Source: UM-FILTER-39-64 sp964367055 (lineage in GTDB: Bacteria > Patescibacteriota > Minisyncoccia > UBA6257 > UBA9933). Taken from it: a stretch of DNA of 21,806 bases. This document shows positions 21,149-21,806 of the stretch, one piece after another. The notes below the pieces were generated by a model that was not told where the DNA came from, made no database searches, and saw only the letters and a list, made by a program, of their open reading frames with translations. The position numbers and the translations under genes are program-made. Numbering within the stretch: position 1 is the stretch's first letter; every line of letters begins with the position of its first letter. The DNA lies in assembly GCA_964367055.1 (NCBI GenBank), contig CAYIWD010000009.1, positions 1-21,806 on the forward strand. The letters run 5' to 3'.

Positions 21149-21186
21149 CCCCGCCTCCTCCTCACGGAGGGCGTGAGGGGGCGGGG
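21149..21186. repeat. GC-rich hairpin island in the 21113-21346 gap
   Basis: CCCCGCC at the left end and GGCGGGG at the right end (21180-21186) pair as the outer stem. Inside, CCTCAC (21159-21164) and GTGAGG (21173-21178) form an inner stem, with a loop GGAGGGC and a small bulge. The block is almost all G/C inside very AT-rich DNA. No T-run follows, so it is not a standard terminator. Confidence 0.6.
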
Positions 21187-21248
21187 CGAGAGGTCGATGA
21201 TGGAAGCAATAACTTTTCCAGAAAAATTAATTAAGTCGAAAAATAATT

Positions 21249-21340
21249 GCGATGCCAATATACTAATGCATACTAATTTTATACGAATTTTTTCGTATTT
21301 ATTTAGTATCATTAGCATCAATTCGTATATTAGCATCGTA
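21249..21340. repeat. AT-rich imperfect inverted repeat upstream of the peptidoglycan-binding protein
   Basis: ATACGAA and TTCGTAT flank a 4-nt loop at about 21280-21297. Outside this core, TACTAAT-type sequences on the left answer TTAGTAT and ATTAGCATC on the right, and GCGATGC (21249-21255) answers GCATCG near 21333-21338. The outer pairing is imperfect. A weak TATATT (-10-like) lies at 21326-21331. Confidence 0.45.
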
Positions 21341-21346
21341 TTACAA

Positions 21347-21806
21347 ATGAATAATTCATTCAGAAAAATTTCTGCTATTGGAGTTTCGTTAGTAACCATA
21401 GTTTCTTTGTCTGGAATTTCGCCGGCTTTCGGAGCGACCGCTGCTGATATTCAAGCTCAAATTAACGCGCTTTTGGCCCAAATTCAGGCCTTACAAGCGC
21501 AGTTAGGTTCTACTACAGGCGTAACCACTACCTATAGTTTTACCCGAGACCTCACCTTGGGCTCTACTGGTGATGATGTTAAAGCCTTGCAGCAGTTTCT
21601 AAATTCTAAGGGCTTTACAGTAGCGACTTCTGGCGCTGGCGCGCCTGGCAGTGAAACTACTTACTTTGGTTCACGAACCCAAGCAGCTTTAGGTAAATAT
21701 CAAGCTGCAGTTGGAATTTCTCCGACTGCCGGATATTTTGGTCCAAAAACACGCGCTTATGTAGCGTCGCTCGCAGGCGGTGGAACAGGTGGAACAGGTG
21801 GAACAG
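21347..21806 (+). CDS. Secreted peptidoglycan-binding-domain protein, 3' end beyond the window
   Basis: The frame is open from the ATG at 21347 to the window edge (153 codons). A signal peptide covers residues 1-30 (basic start, hydrophobic core VSLVTIVSLSGIS, cleavage probably at AFGA). Residues 33-53 are a Gln/Leu-rich coiled coil (DIQAQINALLAQIQALQAQL). Residues 66-141 form a peptidoglycan_binding_1 type domain: LGSTGDDVKALQQFLNSKGF, then YFGSRTQAALGKYQ and a second FGPKTRAYV element. A GGT-repeat linker then begins. This layout is typical of secreted Parcubacteria surface proteins; what follows the linker is not visible. It was identified by direct translation because the frame has no stop in the window. 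Confidence 0.85.
   Translation, partial: MNNSFRKISAIGVSLVTIVSLSGISPAFGATAADIQAQINALLAQIQALQAQLGSTTGVTTTYSFTRDLTLGSTGDDVKALQQFLNSKGFTVATSGAGAPGSETTYFGSRTQAALGKYQAAVGISPTAGYFGPKTRAYVASLAGGGTGGTGGT
21779..21806 (+). repeat. 9-bp tandem repeat encoding a GGT linker
   Basis: Three copies of GGTGGAACA (21779-21805) plus one base at the window edge. It is in frame and encodes Gly-Gly-Thr units. The array may continue outside the window. Confidence 0.85.

Noticed and set aside
21130..21399. Leftward 89-aa open reading frame
   Set aside because: It is antisense to the GC-rich hairpin and to the signal peptide of the surface protein, and its C-terminal end is arginine-rich low-complexity sequence produced by the hairpin.
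1..21806. CRISPR array, tRNA, rRNA or prophage
   Set aside because: No regularly spaced direct repeats with unique spacers, no cloverleaf-like tRNA sequence, no rRNA signatures and no phage structural or integrase genes were seen on reading both strands.

Overview
The window looks like a chromosomal segment of a Patescibacteria/CPR bacterium, most likely of the Parcubacteria group. The reasons are the AT-rich DNA, the compact operons with 4-bp ATGA overlaps, the almost complete lack of Shine-Dalgarno sequences, shortened housekeeping proteins (RecO about 175 aa, glycyl-tRNA synthetase 432 aa), and the gene set (free-standing GIY-YIG nuclease, Ig-like membrane-anchored protein beside recO, secreted peptidoglycan-binding protein with a coiled coil and a GGT linker). 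This assignment rests on recognised protein families and style, not on a marker-gene tree.

Layout. 1-120: start of a leftward membrane protein. 223-1898: a SpeD-like (AdoMet decarboxylase family) protein translationally coupled to a DUF3326 protein. 1914-2662: small leftward genes for a glutaredoxin, an SPW-repeat membrane protein and a zinc-ribbon protein. 2825-3541: a membrane-anchored DsbA-like thiol oxidoreductase, divergent from a rightward operon (3596-8587) of recO, an Ig-like surface protein, glyS and an M16 peptidase. 8632-14361: AI-2E-type transporter, metG, tatD, a PfkB-family kinase and a protein of unknown function. 14339-15838: a leftward processive family 2 glycosyltransferase, sharing a promoter region with the rightward htrA-like protease. 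17232-20571: clpB and a polytopic membrane protein. 20572-21346: a dense stretch of hairpins, a promoter, a possible attenuator, and a GIY-YIG gene between 18-bp inverted repeats. 21347-end: a secreted peptidoglycan-binding protein cut off by the window edge.

How the genes fit together. DsbA-like protein, HtrA-like protease and ClpB cover protein folding and quality control in the envelope and cytoplasm; the HtrA-like protein has two extracytoplasmic cysteines that a DsbA could oxidise. RecO, GlyRS, MetRS and TatD are housekeeping. The glycosyltransferase, Ig-like protein and peptidoglycan-binding protein are cell-surface functions.

The most unusual material is (a) the SpeD-like/DUF3326 pair, (b) degenerate arrays of four 7-bp units lying inside four otherwise ordinary genes, each with a different unit, (c) three exact TTATCCACA DnaA-box 9-mers, all intergenic, two of them exactly one base upstream of a -35 element, (d) promoters so close to start codons that leaders of roughly 0-8 nt are predicted, and (e) the GIY-YIG region with its inverted repeats and mutually exclusive upstream hairpins. 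None of these has been tested here by database search or folding software.
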